This document shows positions 16,892-25,783 of a stretch of 64,000 nucleotides of DNA, piece by piece. Position numbers and translations under genes: made by a program. Numbering within the stretch: the first letter of the stretch is position 1; each line of letters begins with the position of its first letter. The DNA is from Novosphingobium sp. PhB57 (GTDB lineage Bacteria > Pseudomonadota > Alphaproteobacteria > Sphingomonadales > Sphingomonadaceae), in the NCBI RefSeq assembly GCF_004342985.1, contig NZ_SMBO01000002.1, positions 1 to 64,000 on the forward strand, in the 5' to 3' direction. Below the pieces are notes generated by a model, which was not told the DNA's origin, searched no databases, and saw nothing but the letters and a program-made list of their open reading frames with translations.

Positions 16892-17625
16892 ACGGTCGGC
16901 AGATAAGTCCGGCCGATACGCAAGGCATCGCCGCTGGCGGTTTCCACCGACCACACCCCCAGCCCTTCGTGCCGAAGGCCGGTGACATGATCGCGGCGCA
17001 GGATGCAACTGCGGTGGATGCGGATGAAGCGTTCGGGATCGAGCCGCTCCTCCAGGCTGGTGATGGTCTGGAGCAGAAGGTAGCTCTGGCCCCGCACATG
17101 CAGCCGCACATAGTCGCGCTCGGCATCGATGCGCTCGACGTCGGCCGCCGGCACGCGCACCAGTTCGGAGCGATGCGGCACCCAGAATTCCTCCAGCCAC
17201 TGGCTGGTCGGCGCCGTGCGCTGGTCTCCGCGCCGCGACATCACCCGGCCCACGGCCCGCTCCAGCCGGTCCGGCGCCACGGGCTTGAGCACATAGTCGA
17301 TGGCATCGAGGTCGAAAGCCTCGACCGCGAACTCGTCATGCGCGGTGACGAAGATCACCGCTGGCGCATCGGGCTTGCCCGAGAGACGCCGGGCCACGGT
17401 GAGTCCGTCAGTTTCCGGCATGGTCAGGTCGAGCAGGACGAGATCCGGCGTCAGCGCGTCGATCAGGCGCAGCGCGGCCTGGCCGTCGCTGGCCGTGCCG
17501 ATGACCGAGACGCCCTCGATCCGCGAGCAGATGACCTGCATGCGTTCCACCGCCAGCGGCTCGTCGTCGACGATCAGCGCACGAAGCGGCGCCGCCTCGG
17601 AAAGTTCAGGGGAAATGTCAGGCAA
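16870..17625 (-). CDS. LytTR-type response regulator
   Basis: A 251-residue regulator. The receiver domain spans about residues 14-130, with acidic DDE at 20-22, phospho-acceptor D66 in LLDLTMPE, and FVTAHDEF and DYVLKP at its end. A LytTR DNA-binding domain follows (about 150-250), with DYVRLHVRGQSYLLLQ and FIRIHRSCILRRDHV. Its start overlaps the end of the sensor kinase gene by 8 bases, so they form a two-component pair. The 3' end lies within the terminator of the convergent upstream gene. Targets are unknown. Confidence 0.93.
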   Translation of the reverse strand: MPDISPELSEAAPLRALIVDDEPLAVERMQVICSRIEGVSVIGTASDGQAALRLIDALTPDLVLLDLTMPETDGLTVARRLSGKPDAPAVIFVTAHDEFAVEAFDLDAIDYVLKPVAPDRLERAVGRVMSRRGDQRTAPTSQWLEEFWVPHRSELVRVPAADVERIDAERDYVRLHVRGQSYLLLQTITSLEERLDPERFIRIHRSCILRRDHVTGLRHEGLGVWSVETASGDALRIGRTYLPTVKKMAGR

Positions 17626-18916
17626 AACCAGCCTCCAGGGGCATTCTCAGGACCGTGGCAAAGCCGCCCTCGGGGCGTTTGCCGAACGCAATGGTGGCCG
17701 CAGCGCCGTAGCGGGCGCGCAGGCGGTCCCGCACATTGCCGAGGCCGATCCCGAAACCGCCGCTGTTTTCCGGGCATCCCGGCCCATCGTCCACCACGCT
17801 GATCTCCAGCATGTCGTCATCGCGGCGCGCGCGAACGGCGATCGTCACCGGCCGCTGGGTGGCGGCAACGGCATACTTCACCGAATTCTCTACGAGCGGC
17901 TGCAGGATCATGCCGGGCACCATTGCACCAAGAACGGAATCGTCAACATCAATCGTCGTTAACAATCGATTCGGAAACCGCACCGCTTCTATTGCGAAAT
18001 AGAGCTTCTGCATCTCGATTTCGTCGACAAGTGCAAGATCGCTGGTGGGATCCCCGGAAAGTGTTCGCCGATAGAAGGTCGAAAGATTCTGGATCATCTT
18101 TTCGGCATCGTCCTGCTTGCCGATCATGACCAGTGCGGAAAGCGAATTGAGCGTGTTGAACAGGAAGTGCGGATTGACCTGATAGCGCAGCGATCGCAGC
18201 TCCGCCGCCGCCGCCGCCCGGCGATATTCGCCCTCGCGCCATTCCGCGGCGCGGGCTTCCTCCGCCTTGACCAGCGCGAAATAGAGAGCCGCCCAGGCCA
18301 GCACCAGGAAATAGCGGCCGAAGGCGGTGTCGGCCATGTTCGCCCAGCGATCGTAGGCCTGACCGAACATCTTCTCGGCATCGACGCTGATTTCCGAACG
18401 GGTTTCGGTCGTCGTCTCCGACTTGCGCTCACCATCGCCGGCCTCGGCAACGGGAGATTCGCTGGTCTCCGATTTCGGCGACATGCTCTTGGGAAGATCG
18501 ACCAGGATATTGCCCGCATCGTCCCGGCTGATCCGCACATTGCTGGGGCCGTCGACGGAATCGTGCTGGTACTGCTCGTCCTTGTCCGAATTCATGTCGG
18601 CAAAGATCGCATCGTTGATGAGCGAGAGCGCGATCGCCAGCGGCAGCGCGCTGACCAGCACCACCACGAAGCGCGTACCGGCCGAGCGGCGATCCAGAAG
18701 TTGCAGCAGAGGCCAGACCGCCGCCATCAGCAGCATGGACAGGACACAGATCGTCAGCCGCCGCGACACCATCGGCCAGAACATGTCGTAGCCCATCGCG
18801 ACGCCGCGCAGCGTGGCGACGACGAAGTAGCAGGCCCAGAGGGCGGCAAGGGAAAGCAGGACGAGCCGCGCAGGCACACGCGGCTGGGTGGAGACGGGAG
18901 TCATGGGGGTCGTCAT
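17618..18916 (-). CDS. LytS-like sensor histidine kinase (His_kinase/HATPase)
   Basis: About 432 residues. Hydrophobic segments lie in the first ~100 residues and again at about 200-218. Between them is a charged, Ser/Glu/Asp-rich stretch of about 80-90 residues that is probably periplasmic. The kinase core has the LytS-type phospho-acceptor motif NPHFLFNTLN (His about 250), PLVENSVKYA as the N-box, and DDGPGCPENSGGFGIGLGN as G-boxes. The start is uncertain: ATG at 18916 or 18904, or one at 18979. It is co-transcribed with the LytTR regulator. Confidence 0.9.
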   Translation of the reverse strand: MTTPMTPVSTQPRVPARLVLLSLAALWACYFVVATLRGVAMGYDMFWPMVSRRLTICVLSMLLMAAVWPLLQLLDRRSAGTRFVVVLVSALPLAIALSLINDAIFADMNSDKDEQYQHDSVDGPSNVRISRDDAGNILVDLPKSMSPKSETSESPVAEAGDGERKSETTTETRSEISVDAEKMFGQAYDRWANMADTAFGRYFLVLAWAALYFALVKAEEARAAEWREGEYRRAAAAAELRSLRYQVNPHFLFNTLNSLSALVMIGKQDDAEKMIQNLSTFYRRTLSGDPTSDLALVDEIEMQKLYFAIEAVRFPNRLLTTIDVDDSVLGAMVPGMILQPLVENSVKYAVAATQRPVTIAVRARRDDDMLEISVVDDGPGCPENSGGFGIGLGNVRDRLRARYGAAATIAFGKRPEGGFATVLRMPLEAGFA

Positions 18917-19040
18917 CTGCAGGGGATAGCGCAAAAAATCCCCCGCGCGCCAGTTCCCTGATCGGGCCGCGACCGACATTCGTCGAAGCGGCGCCGAGGG
19001 AAGGTCCGGTCCGACGGAAAAGCCGCCGGACCGGGCTTCA

Positions 19041-20564
19041 TCACGCCGGAAGCAGGTGTTCCTTGGCGATCTTTTCCTTCCACACCAGCGGCGCCAGCTG
19101 GTGGACGTTCTTGCCTTCGGAATCGACCGCCACAGTCACCGGCATGTCCCTGACGGTGAATTCGTAGATCGCCTCCATGCCCAGGTCCGCGAAGCCGACG
19201 ACCTTGGCTTCCTTGATCGCGCGGGCGACGAGGTAGGCGGCGCCGCCGACGGCCATCAGGTAGGCCGACTTGTGCCTGGCGATGGATTCGGTGGCGGCGG
19301 GGCCGCGCTCCGACTTGCCGATGCTGGCGAGCAGGCCAAGATCGAGCATGGTGTCGGAGAACTTGTCCATGCGGGTCGCGGTGGTCGGGCCGGCGGGGCC
19401 GACAACTTCCTCACGCACCGGATCGACCGGGCCGACGTAGTAGATCACGCGGCCCTTGAAATCGACCGGCAGTTCCTCGCCCTTGGCCAGCATATCGGCG
19501 ATGCGCTTGTGCGCGGCATCGCGGCCAGTGAGCATCTTGCCGTTCAGCAGCAGGCGATCGCCCTGCTTCCAGCTCTGGACGATCTCGGGGGTGAGGGTGT
19601 CGAGGTCGACGCGGATGGCGCCGGCGTCGGGCGCCCATTCCACTTGCGGCCACTCGTCCAGATTCGGGGTTTCGAGGTACTTCGGGCCGGAACCGTCCAG
19701 CGTGAAGTGCGCGTGGCGGGTGGCGGCGCAGTTGGGGATCATGGCGACGGGCTTGCCCGCAGCGTGGCACGGCCAGTCCATGATCTTGACGTCCAGGATG
19801 GTGGCCAGGCCGCCAAGGCCCTGCGCGCCGATGCCGAGCGCGTTCACCTTGTCGAAGATCTCGATGCGCAGCGCCTCGATATCATTCTGCGGGCCGCGTG
19901 CCTTAAGCTGTGCCATGTCGATCGGCTCCATCAGGCTCTGCTTGGCGAGCTTGACGCAGTGCTCCGCAGTGCCGCCGATGCCGATGCCCAGCATGCCCGG
20001 CGGGCACCAGCCGGCACCCATCTGGGGCAGCATCTCGATCACCCAGTCGACGATGGAATCGCTGGGATTCATCATCTTGAACTTCGACTTGTTCTCCGAA
20101 CCGCCGCCCTTGGCCGCAACGTCCACCGAGACCTTGGAGCCGGGGACCATGCTGACCGAAAGCACCGAAGGGGTGTTGTCCTTGGTGTTGCGGCGAGTGA
20201 AGGCGGGGTCGGCCAGAACCGAAGCGCGCAGCTTGTTCTCGGCATTGTTGTAGGCGCGGCGCACGCCTTCATCGACCACTTCCTGCAGCGACTTCTCGGA
20301 TTCGAGGCGGCAGTTCTGGCCCCATTCGATGAAGACGTTGACGATGCCGGTGTCCTGGCAGATCGGGCGATGCCCTTCCGCGCACATGCGGCTGTTGGTC
20401 AGGATCTGGGCGATGGCATCCTTGGCGGCGGGGCCTTGCTCCGCCTCATAGGCGTCGCCCAGCGCGCGGATGTAGTCCATCGGGTGGAAGTAGCTGATAT
20501 ACTGAAGTGCGTCGGCGACACTGTCGATCAGGTCGTCTTCGCGGATGGTCACCATTTCTGTCAT
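19041..20564 (-). CDS. Fumarate hydratase, class I (Fe-S)
   Basis: A 507-residue class I fumarase, an oxygen-sensitive [4Fe-4S] enzyme of the TCA cycle that hydrates fumarate to L-malate. Cysteines fitting the cluster lie in GHRPICQDTG (N-terminal domain), GIGGTAEHCVKLA and MIPNCAATRH. The C-terminal beta-domain carries VVGPAGPTTATRMDKFSD. It appears monocistronic. The 288-base gap upstream contains a short inverted repeat, TGCGC-AAAA-GCGCA near 20634. Confidence 0.95.
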   Translation of the reverse strand: MTEMVTIREDDLIDSVADALQYISYFHPMDYIRALGDAYEAEQGPAAKDAIAQILTNSRMCAEGHRPICQDTGIVNVFIEWGQNCRLESEKSLQEVVDEGVRRAYNNAENKLRASVLADPAFTRRNTKDNTPSVLSVSMVPGSKVSVDVAAKGGGSENKSKFKMMNPSDSIVDWVIEMLPQMGAGWCPPGMLGIGIGGTAEHCVKLAKQSLMEPIDMAQLKARGPQNDIEALRIEIFDKVNALGIGAQGLGGLATILDVKIMDWPCHAAGKPVAMIPNCAATRHAHFTLDGSGPKYLETPNLDEWPQVEWAPDAGAIRVDLDTLTPEIVQSWKQGDRLLLNGKMLTGRDAAHKRIADMLAKGEELPVDFKGRVIYYVGPVDPVREEVVGPAGPTTATRMDKFSDTMLDLGLLASIGKSERGPAATESIARHKSAYLMAVGGAAYLVARAIKEAKVVGFADLGMEAIYEFTVRDMPVTVAVDSEGKNVHQLAPLVWKEKIAKEHLLPA

Positions 20565-20852
20565 GGATTAGGCGCTCCCGTTTTTTGCGGATCACGTGGT
20601 TTTGCGCGCTCCTTAGACCCGCTTTGACATTTGCGCAAAAGCGCATTTCGCGCGGCGATTCTTGTGTTCCACGCGCAGCGGGTTGCATGTTCGGGAACGG
20701 CATCGTCAAAGCGTCACGATTGATCGACCAAGGTATTTCAAACTGCTTGGCCTGCATCGCCGCTTCGCTTAGAAGGCCCGGCATAAAGTCCGTATTTGCG
20801 GGGTACAGGCGTCTGCCGTCCTTTCCCGCGCCAGCATGAGGAATAGGCCGCA

Positions 20853-21446
20853 ATGACCCTGACCGAGGATCGGTCCGCCACCGAAGCACGCCACGCGATG
20901 ATCGTCAGCCAGCTGCGCACTAGCGGGGTCAACGAACCCTGGGTGCTCACCGCAATGGCCCGCGTCGCCCGCGAGGACTTCGTTCCGGCCGCCATGCGCG
21001 ACGCCGCCTATATCGACCGCGCGATCGCGCTGGAAAACGGCCGGTTCCTGGCCGCTCCGCTCGTTCACGGCAAGATTCTGGCCGAAGCGGCTCCCACTCA
21101 GGACGACAAGGTCCTGCTCGTGGGCGAAGCCAATGGCTATCTGGCTGCACTGCTGCGTCCGCTCGCCGGTTCGCTGACCGTGGTGGACCCTGCCGAAGCC
21201 GCCGCTCTGGCGGGTGAGGGCGGCTATTCGCTCGTCGTGATCGACGGCGCGATCGAGGAACTGCCCGCCGCTCTCGCCGCGCAAGTGGTCGACGGCGGCC
21301 GCGTGGTGACCGGTCTGGTCGTGCGCGGCGTCACCCGCCTCGCATCGGGCGTGAAGGCCGCCGGTGCGGTTTCGCTGCTGCCGCTGATCGAGATGGGGAT
21401 TCCGGTTCTTCCCGAATTCGCTGCTCCCAAACACTGGAGCTTCTGA
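20853..21446 (+). CDS. Degenerate protein-L-isoaspartate O-methyltransferase-like protein
   Basis: A 197-residue protein resembling Pcm over its length: ARHAMIVSQLRTSGV and VLTAMARVAREDFVP near the N-terminus and GGRVVTGLV in the middle. The SAM-binding motif reads VLLVGEANGY where active enzymes have a glycine-rich ExGxGSGY type, so methyl transfer may be lost. It lies two bases before the tolC-like start, and this pairing suggests a role beside outer-membrane efflux rather than protein repair. ATG at 20853 follows a weak AGGAAT site. Confidence 0.75.
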   Translation: MTLTEDRSATEARHAMIVSQLRTSGVNEPWVLTAMARVAREDFVPAAMRDAAYIDRAIALENGRFLAAPLVHGKILAEAAPTQDDKVLLVGEANGYLAALLRPLAGSLTVVDPAEAAALAGEGGYSLVVIDGAIEELPAALAAQVVDGGRVVTGLVVRGVTRLASGVKAAGAVSLLPLIEMGIPVLPEFAAPKHWSF

Positions 21447-21448
21447 AC

Positions 21449-22906
21449 GTGGCCCGGTTCGCAAAGCGTGCCGGGCTGCTCGCGGGGGGATGTCTGACAC
21501 TGGCTCTGACCGGCGCTCCGGCGCTGGCAGATACCCTGCGCGATGCGCTTGTTGCCGCCTATCAAACCAATCCCACGCTCGAATCCGCGCGCGCGCAGCA
21601 GCGCGCCACGGACGAGGGCGTGCCGATCGCCAAGGCCCAGGGGCGGCCGAACGCCAGCGTCAGCGGCACCTACACGGAGTTCCTGAAGCAGAGCGAGAAT
21701 TCGTTCAACGCGCCTGCGCGCACTTTCAATGCCGGGGCGGACCTGGGCGTGCCGATCTATTCGGGCGGTGCGGTGAAGAACCGCATCAAGGCCGCGAAGA
21801 TCCGCGTCGACGCCGGACAGGCAGACTTGCGCGCCACGGAAGCCTCGATCTTCTCGCAAGTGGTCGCGGCCTACATGGACGTGATCCGCACCGAGGCGAT
21901 CGTCGGGCTCAACCGCAAGAACGTCAGCGTTCTGCAGACCAACCTGCAGGCCACCAGCGACCGCTTCCAGATCGGCGACCTCACGCGCACCGACGTGGCG
22001 CAGTCGCAGTCGCGCCTGGCCGTCGCCCAGAGCGACTTGCGCACCGCCGAAGCCAATCTGGCCGGCGCGCGGGAGACTTACATCCGCCTCGTCGGCCATG
22101 CGCCCGAGGCTCTGGAGGCGCCGCCGCCCCTGCCGAACCTTCCGGGCAATGCGGATGAAGCCTCCGCCATCGCTCTCGATTCCAACCCCGATCTGATCGG
22201 CGCGCGAGAGCGTACCAAGGCTGCGGAAAAGGACATCGACGTCGCCGGCGCCAGCCGCCTGCCGACGCTGCGGCTGTTCGGCCAGGGCACCTACAACAAC
22301 TACTTCAATACCCTGGCACGCGGCGTGCCCAGCTCCGGCGTGTCCCAGCACGATACCGCCGCGCAGGCCGGGGCGCAGTTGTCGATCCCGATCTTCCAGG
22401 GCGGATTGCCCGCCGCGCAGCGCCGCCAGGCCCAGGCCACGGCCTCCGCCACGCTGGAACAGGAAATCGCCGCCGAACGCGACGTGATCGCCCAGGTGCG
22501 GTCGTCCTTCACGTCGTGGAACGCCTCGAACGACCTGATCCGCTCCTCACAAGTGGCGGTGGACGCCGCCTCGCTCAGCCTGGAAGGCGTCCGCGCCGAG
22601 AATTCGGTAGGCAACCGCACCATTCTCGACATTCTCAATGCCGAGCAGGAACTGCTGAACGCCCAAGTCACCCTGGTGACGGCACGGCGCAACGCCTACG
22701 TCGCGGGCTTCACCCTGCTGGCTGCCATGGGCAAGGCCGAGGCCCGCGATCTCAACCTGGACGGCGGGATTCTCTACGATCCCGAGATCAATTACGACCG
22801 GGTGAAGGGCAAGATTCTCGACTGGGATAACGATCCGGCACCCGTGGCCAAGTCCACCCGGACCGTTGACACGCAAGTGCAGGACGGGAACATTCCGCAG
22901 CAGTAA
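21449..22906 (+). CDS. tolC: TolC family outer-membrane efflux protein
   Basis: A 485-residue outer-membrane channel of type I secretion and RND efflux systems. It begins with a GTG start and a signal peptide ending ALA (about residue 26). Family segments include TLRDALVAAYQTNPTLESAR, the duplicated helical hairpins, ADVAQSQSRLAVAQSDL-type repeats and ILNAEQELLNAQVTLVTARR near the C-terminus. No inner-membrane pump or adaptor gene is adjacent. It is coupled to the upstream Pcm-like gene (two-base gap) and followed by popZ. Confidence 0.92.
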   Translation: MARFAKRAGLLAGGCLTLALTGAPALADTLRDALVAAYQTNPTLESARAQQRATDEGVPIAKAQGRPNASVSGTYTEFLKQSENSFNAPARTFNAGADLGVPIYSGGAVKNRIKAAKIRVDAGQADLRATEASIFSQVVAAYMDVIRTEAIVGLNRKNVSVLQTNLQATSDRFQIGDLTRTDVAQSQSRLAVAQSDLRTAEANLAGARETYIRLVGHAPEALEAPPPLPNLPGNADEASAIALDSNPDLIGARERTKAAEKDIDVAGASRLPTLRLFGQGTYNNYFNTLARGVPSSGVSQHDTAAQAGAQLSIPIFQGGLPAAQRRQAQATASATLEQEIAAERDVIAQVRSSFTSWNASNDLIRSSQVAVDAASLSLEGVRAENSVGNRTILDILNAEQELLNAQVTLVTARRNAYVAGFTLLAAMGKAEARDLNLDGGILYDPEINYDRVKGKILDWDNDPAPVAKSTRTVDTQVQDGNIPQQ

Positions 22907-22995
22907 TTGGCTGCTCCGATTCGGAGCAGGATTTTCGTCGCGTCCGGTGGGCCTTTGAAGCAGGCAGCCGGACCAGCGAGCAGGGGCAAAGTGGC

Positions 22996-23454
22996 ATGCG
23001 TCAAAGCGGTGAACCTTCGGTCGAGGAGATTCTCCAGTCGATCAAGCAGGTGATCGCCCGCGACATGCGTGTCGATTCGCGGTCCGATGCCCGGGCCGAG
23101 CGGCACCGCCGTTCGGTGGAGGATCTGCGCGCGGTCATGCTCGAAGACGAGGATGACGATGTGCTCGATCTGGCGGAAACCGCGCAGCTCGCGCCTGACG
23201 AACCTGCCGACGAGCCCGCTCTGGTTCATGACGAGAAGCGCAATTCGATGCGCGAATCGCTGGCGGCGCTGGCCATGATCTCGGAACCCGGCGTGCCGCC
23301 GCAGATCGTCCGCTCGGGAGAAACTTCGCTGGAAGCCCTGACTCGCGAATTGTTGCGCCCGGCGCTTGCCGAATGGCTCGACAAGAACCTGCCGCCGATG
23401 GTGGAGCGGCTCGTCGCTGCCGAGATCGCCCGGATCGTGGGCAAGAAGGGCTGA
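22996..23454 (+). CDS. popZ: PopZ/DUF2497 polar organizing protein
   Basis: A 152-residue acidic protein with the two ends of PopZ: an N-terminal EPSVEEILQSIKQVIARD helix that binds client proteins, and a C-terminal LRPALAEWLDKNLPPMVERL oligomerisation helix. A disordered acidic linker separates them. In Caulobacter, PopZ forms polar condensates that tether ParB-parS near the origin. Here it lies about 10 kb from the putative origin and 23 kb from parAB, in keeping with such a function. Confidence 0.88.
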   Translation: MRQSGEPSVEEILQSIKQVIARDMRVDSRSDARAERHRRSVEDLRAVMLEDEDDDVLDLAETAQLAPDEPADEPALVHDEKRNSMRESLAALAMISEPGVPPQIVRSGETSLEALTRELLRPALAEWLDKNLPPMVERLVAAEIARIVGKKG

Positions 23455-23541
23455 CAGCGCCCCGCCGGTGAGACATCGGCCGGCGGCCTGCCGGCACGTT
23501 CGCACTGGACCATCCGGCCGCCGCTTCCTACTTCCCGGAAC

Positions 23542-23973
23542 ATGGCTAAACCCGATCCCGCGCTGCTAGACGCCGCGCGCTACCCGTTCTCCTGTCAGAT
23601 CGAACCGCGGTTCGGCGATCTCGACGTGAACATGCACATCAACAACGTCGCCATGGCCGGCATTCTGGAGGACGCACGCGTGCGCTTCTTCCGCACGGCG
23701 GGCGGCCTTGAGCACCTCGCCGGGCTCTCGACGATGGTGGCCAGCATCGCCATCGATTACCTGGGCGAGACTCACTATCCGGAGGCGGTCACCGTGCACG
23801 GCGCGGTCGAACGCATGGGACGGACCAGCCAGACCGTGCTTCAGGTGGTGATGCAGGAGGGCAAGCCCGTGGTTTTCGCCCGCACCGTAATCGTCATGGT
23901 CGGTCCAAGCGGCCCTGCGCCGCTGACCGAAGCCTATCTGGAAAGCGCCCGGCAATGGATGTTCCGTGCATGA
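23542..23973 (+). CDS. Acyl-CoA thioesterase, 4HBT hotdog fold
   Basis: A 143-residue single-hotdog protein. RFGDLDVNMHINNVAM carries the 4HBT signature, with the catalytic Asp in GDLD and His-Asn after it; SIAIDYLGETHY follows on the next strand. Substrate is unknown, probably a short or medium acyl-CoA. It overlaps the following ferredoxin-like gene by four bases (ATGA). Confidence 0.88.
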   Translation: MAKPDPALLDAARYPFSCQIEPRFGDLDVNMHINNVAMAGILEDARVRFFRTAGGLEHLAGLSTMVASIAIDYLGETHYPEAVTVHGAVERMGRTSQTVLQVVMQEGKPVVFARTVIVMVGPSGPAPLTEAYLESARQWMFRA

Positions 23974-24359
23974 GCGCCACGGCCGAAGACATCGCGCGCG
24001 CCGCCGATGCACTGGCGAAAGCCGGAGGCGACGGAATCCAGCGGCACATCTTCATCTGCGCCGAACCCCAGAAGGGCGAGTGCTGCGCGCCGCAGCAGGG
24101 CGCGGCTTCATGGAAATACCTGAAGAAGCGGCTCAAGCAGCTCGGGCTCGACGGCCCCCTGCGTCAGGACGGGGGCGGCGTCGCCCGGACCAAGGCCGAC
24201 TGCCTGCGCATCTGTTTCGCCGGTCCGGTCGCCGTCGTCTGGCCGGACGGCGTGTGGTACCACTCCTGCACCGAGGATGTGCTGGAGCGGATCATCCAGG
24301 AGCACCTGATCGGCGGCCACCCGGTCGAGGAATTCCGCCTGAGACCTGCGGCAACCTGA
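23970..24359 (+). CDS. (2Fe-2S) ferredoxin, thioredoxin-like fold
   Basis: A 129-residue protein of the thioredoxin-like [2Fe-2S] ferredoxin family. The HIFICAEPQKGECC and ADCLRICFAGP segments supply the ligand cysteines. WYHSCTEDVLERIIQEHL is a typical C-terminal helix. The start ATG at 23970 overlaps the thioesterase stop, so the two are translationally coupled. Redox partner unknown. Confidence 0.88.
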   Translation: MSATAEDIARAADALAKAGGDGIQRHIFICAEPQKGECCAPQQGAASWKYLKKRLKQLGLDGPLRQDGGGVARTKADCLRICFAGPVAVVWPDGVWYHSCTEDVLERIIQEHLIGGHPVEEFRLRPAAT

Positions 24360-24393
24360 TTCGTCCGGCGCCTGGCGTTCCGCAGCCGAAAAT

Positions 24394-24696
24394 TCAGAAC
24401 CGGTGATCGTCGTCCAGCGGATCGACGACCGCCTCGTCATGGCCGGTGCCGCTGGACAGGAACACCAGGCCCATCAGCGCGGACGCCAGCAGCATGGTGA
24501 AGCCGATGCCCAATGCCGCGGCGATGTAAAAGTGCACCGAGACCATCCCGTTGGAACGGTAGAGCAGAATCACCGAAGCGATCACCAGGGCCACCGTCAC
24601 TGTCAGCATATAGCGCATGATGCGGCGATAGCGCGCCCAGGCGTGGGCGGCCTTTTCGGGGTCATCCAGGGGCGAGCGCGGTATCATCCGGCCCAT
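24394..24696 (-). CDS. Small membrane protein, unknown function
   Basis: A 100-residue protein with two hydrophobic segments (about 29-48 and 54-79) and an acidic C-terminus (VVDPLDDDHRF). It is convergent with the ferredoxin and divergent from the CBS gene. ATG at 24696 or at 24687 are both plausible. It resembles small conserved membrane proteins of sphingomonads, but I cannot assign a function. Confidence 0.7.
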   Translation of the reverse strand: MGRMIPRSPLDDPEKAAHAWARYRRIMRYMLTVTVALVIASVILLYRSNGMVSVHFYIAAALGIGFTMLLASALMGLVFLSSGTGHDEAVVDPLDDDHRF

Positions 24697-24826
24697 GTGC
24701 GCCTTCGCGCGCCGGCTCGCAAGGGACTCGTGGCGGTGCCGGGCCTGTGTTACTCTCCCTGGAACAAGCCCCGACAGAGGGCGTGCGAGGAGCGGGTCGA
24801 GGACCCGATTACGGGAGATTGAAACG

Positions 24827-25252
24827 ATGACGATCGAGCGGATCATCACCGGCCGGGAGGCCGTTATCACCTGCCAGGCCGATTGCACCGTCAGCGAGGC
24901 GGCGTCCCTTCTGGCCGATCGCCGCATCGGCGCACTGCCGATCTTCGAAGGCGACAGCCTCGTCGGGATCTTTTCCGAGCGCGACGTGATCTACCGCCTG
25001 CGCGAATTCGGGCCGAGCGTGCTGGGCATGCAGGTCAGCGAAGTCATGACCTCTCCGCCCGTCACGGTGGACCCGTCCGCCTCGGCCCTGGCGGCGCTGG
25101 CGTTGATGACGCGGCGGCGCATTCGCCACCTGCCGGTGACCGTCGGCGATCGCATGGTCGCTTTCGTATCGATCGGCGACATCGTGAAGTACCGACTGGA
25201 AAAGGTGGAATCCGAAGCCGCCGCCATGCGCGACTATATCCAGATGGCCTGA
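24827..25252 (+). CDS. CBS-domain protein
   Basis: A 141-residue protein made of two CBS motifs. The first covers about residues 10-60 (AASLLADRRIGALPI, GIFSERDVIYRL), the second about 72-125 (VSEVMTSPPVTV, RRRIRHLPV, FVSIGDIVKYRL). CBS pairs bind adenosyl nucleotides and act as energy sensors. Stand-alone copies like this are common in alphaproteobacteria, with unknown partners. The ATG follows a GGGAGA site. Confidence 0.9.
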   Translation: MTIERIITGREAVITCQADCTVSEAASLLADRRIGALPIFEGDSLVGIFSERDVIYRLREFGPSVLGMQVSEVMTSPPVTVDPSASALAALALMTRRRIRHLPVTVGDRMVAFVSIGDIVKYRLEKVESEAAAMRDYIQMA

Positions 25253-25450
25253 ACCGGCTCCGGCCGCCGTTCGGGCACTCCCTTCCGGCCGCGCGAGGCC
25301 GTCCGAACGATCCGCCAGAGTGCGCGGGCGGCGCCGCATGGCGACGCGCCGCCGCACAGGCTTCCCGCCGCAATCGCCCTACCAAGCCGGACAGGATTCC
25401 TCTGCCCTCCGCGCCTTGCCGCGGGGGGCGGGGAAGCCTACATCGCGGAC

Positions 25451-25783
25451 ATGGACCAGCAAACCGTCACTCTCAGCCCCTCGGCGGCCTCGCGCGTTGC
25501 CGCGATTGCCGAAAAGCAGGGCAAGCCCGCGATTCTTCGTCTCTCGGTCGAAGGCGGCGGCTGCTCCGGCTTCCAATACAAGTTCGGCCTCGCCGAGGCG
25601 CCCGAGGCGGATGATACCGTCGCGGAAACGGACGGCGTGCGTCTGGTCGTGGACTCGATGAGCCTCGATCTCGTGAGCGGCTGCGTGGTGGACTACGTGG
25701 AATCTCTTGGCGGTGCGGCCTTCAAGGTGGAGAACCCCCAGGCTGCGGCCGGATGCGGATGCGGATCGAGCTTCTCGGTATGA
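25451..25783 (+). CDS. erpA: Iron-sulfur cluster insertion protein ErpA
   Basis: A 110-residue A-type Fe-S carrier. The three conserved cysteines are visible in EGGGCSGFQY and the C-terminal GCGCGSSF. It transfers clusters to apoproteins; ErpA versus IscA cannot be separated with certainty by eye. Its stop overlaps the ATG of the exonuclease gene by four bases (ATGA). Confidence 0.92.
   Translation: MDQQTVTLSPSAASRVAAIAEKQGKPAILRLSVEGGGCSGFQYKFGLAEAPEADDTVAETDGVRLVVDSMSLDLVSGCVVDYVESLGGAAFKVENPQAAAGCGCGSSFSV

Noticed and set aside
20588..20600. GATCACGTGGTT as a parS site
   Set aside because: Only the inner 8 bases are palindromic in the parS sense; outer positions do not match.
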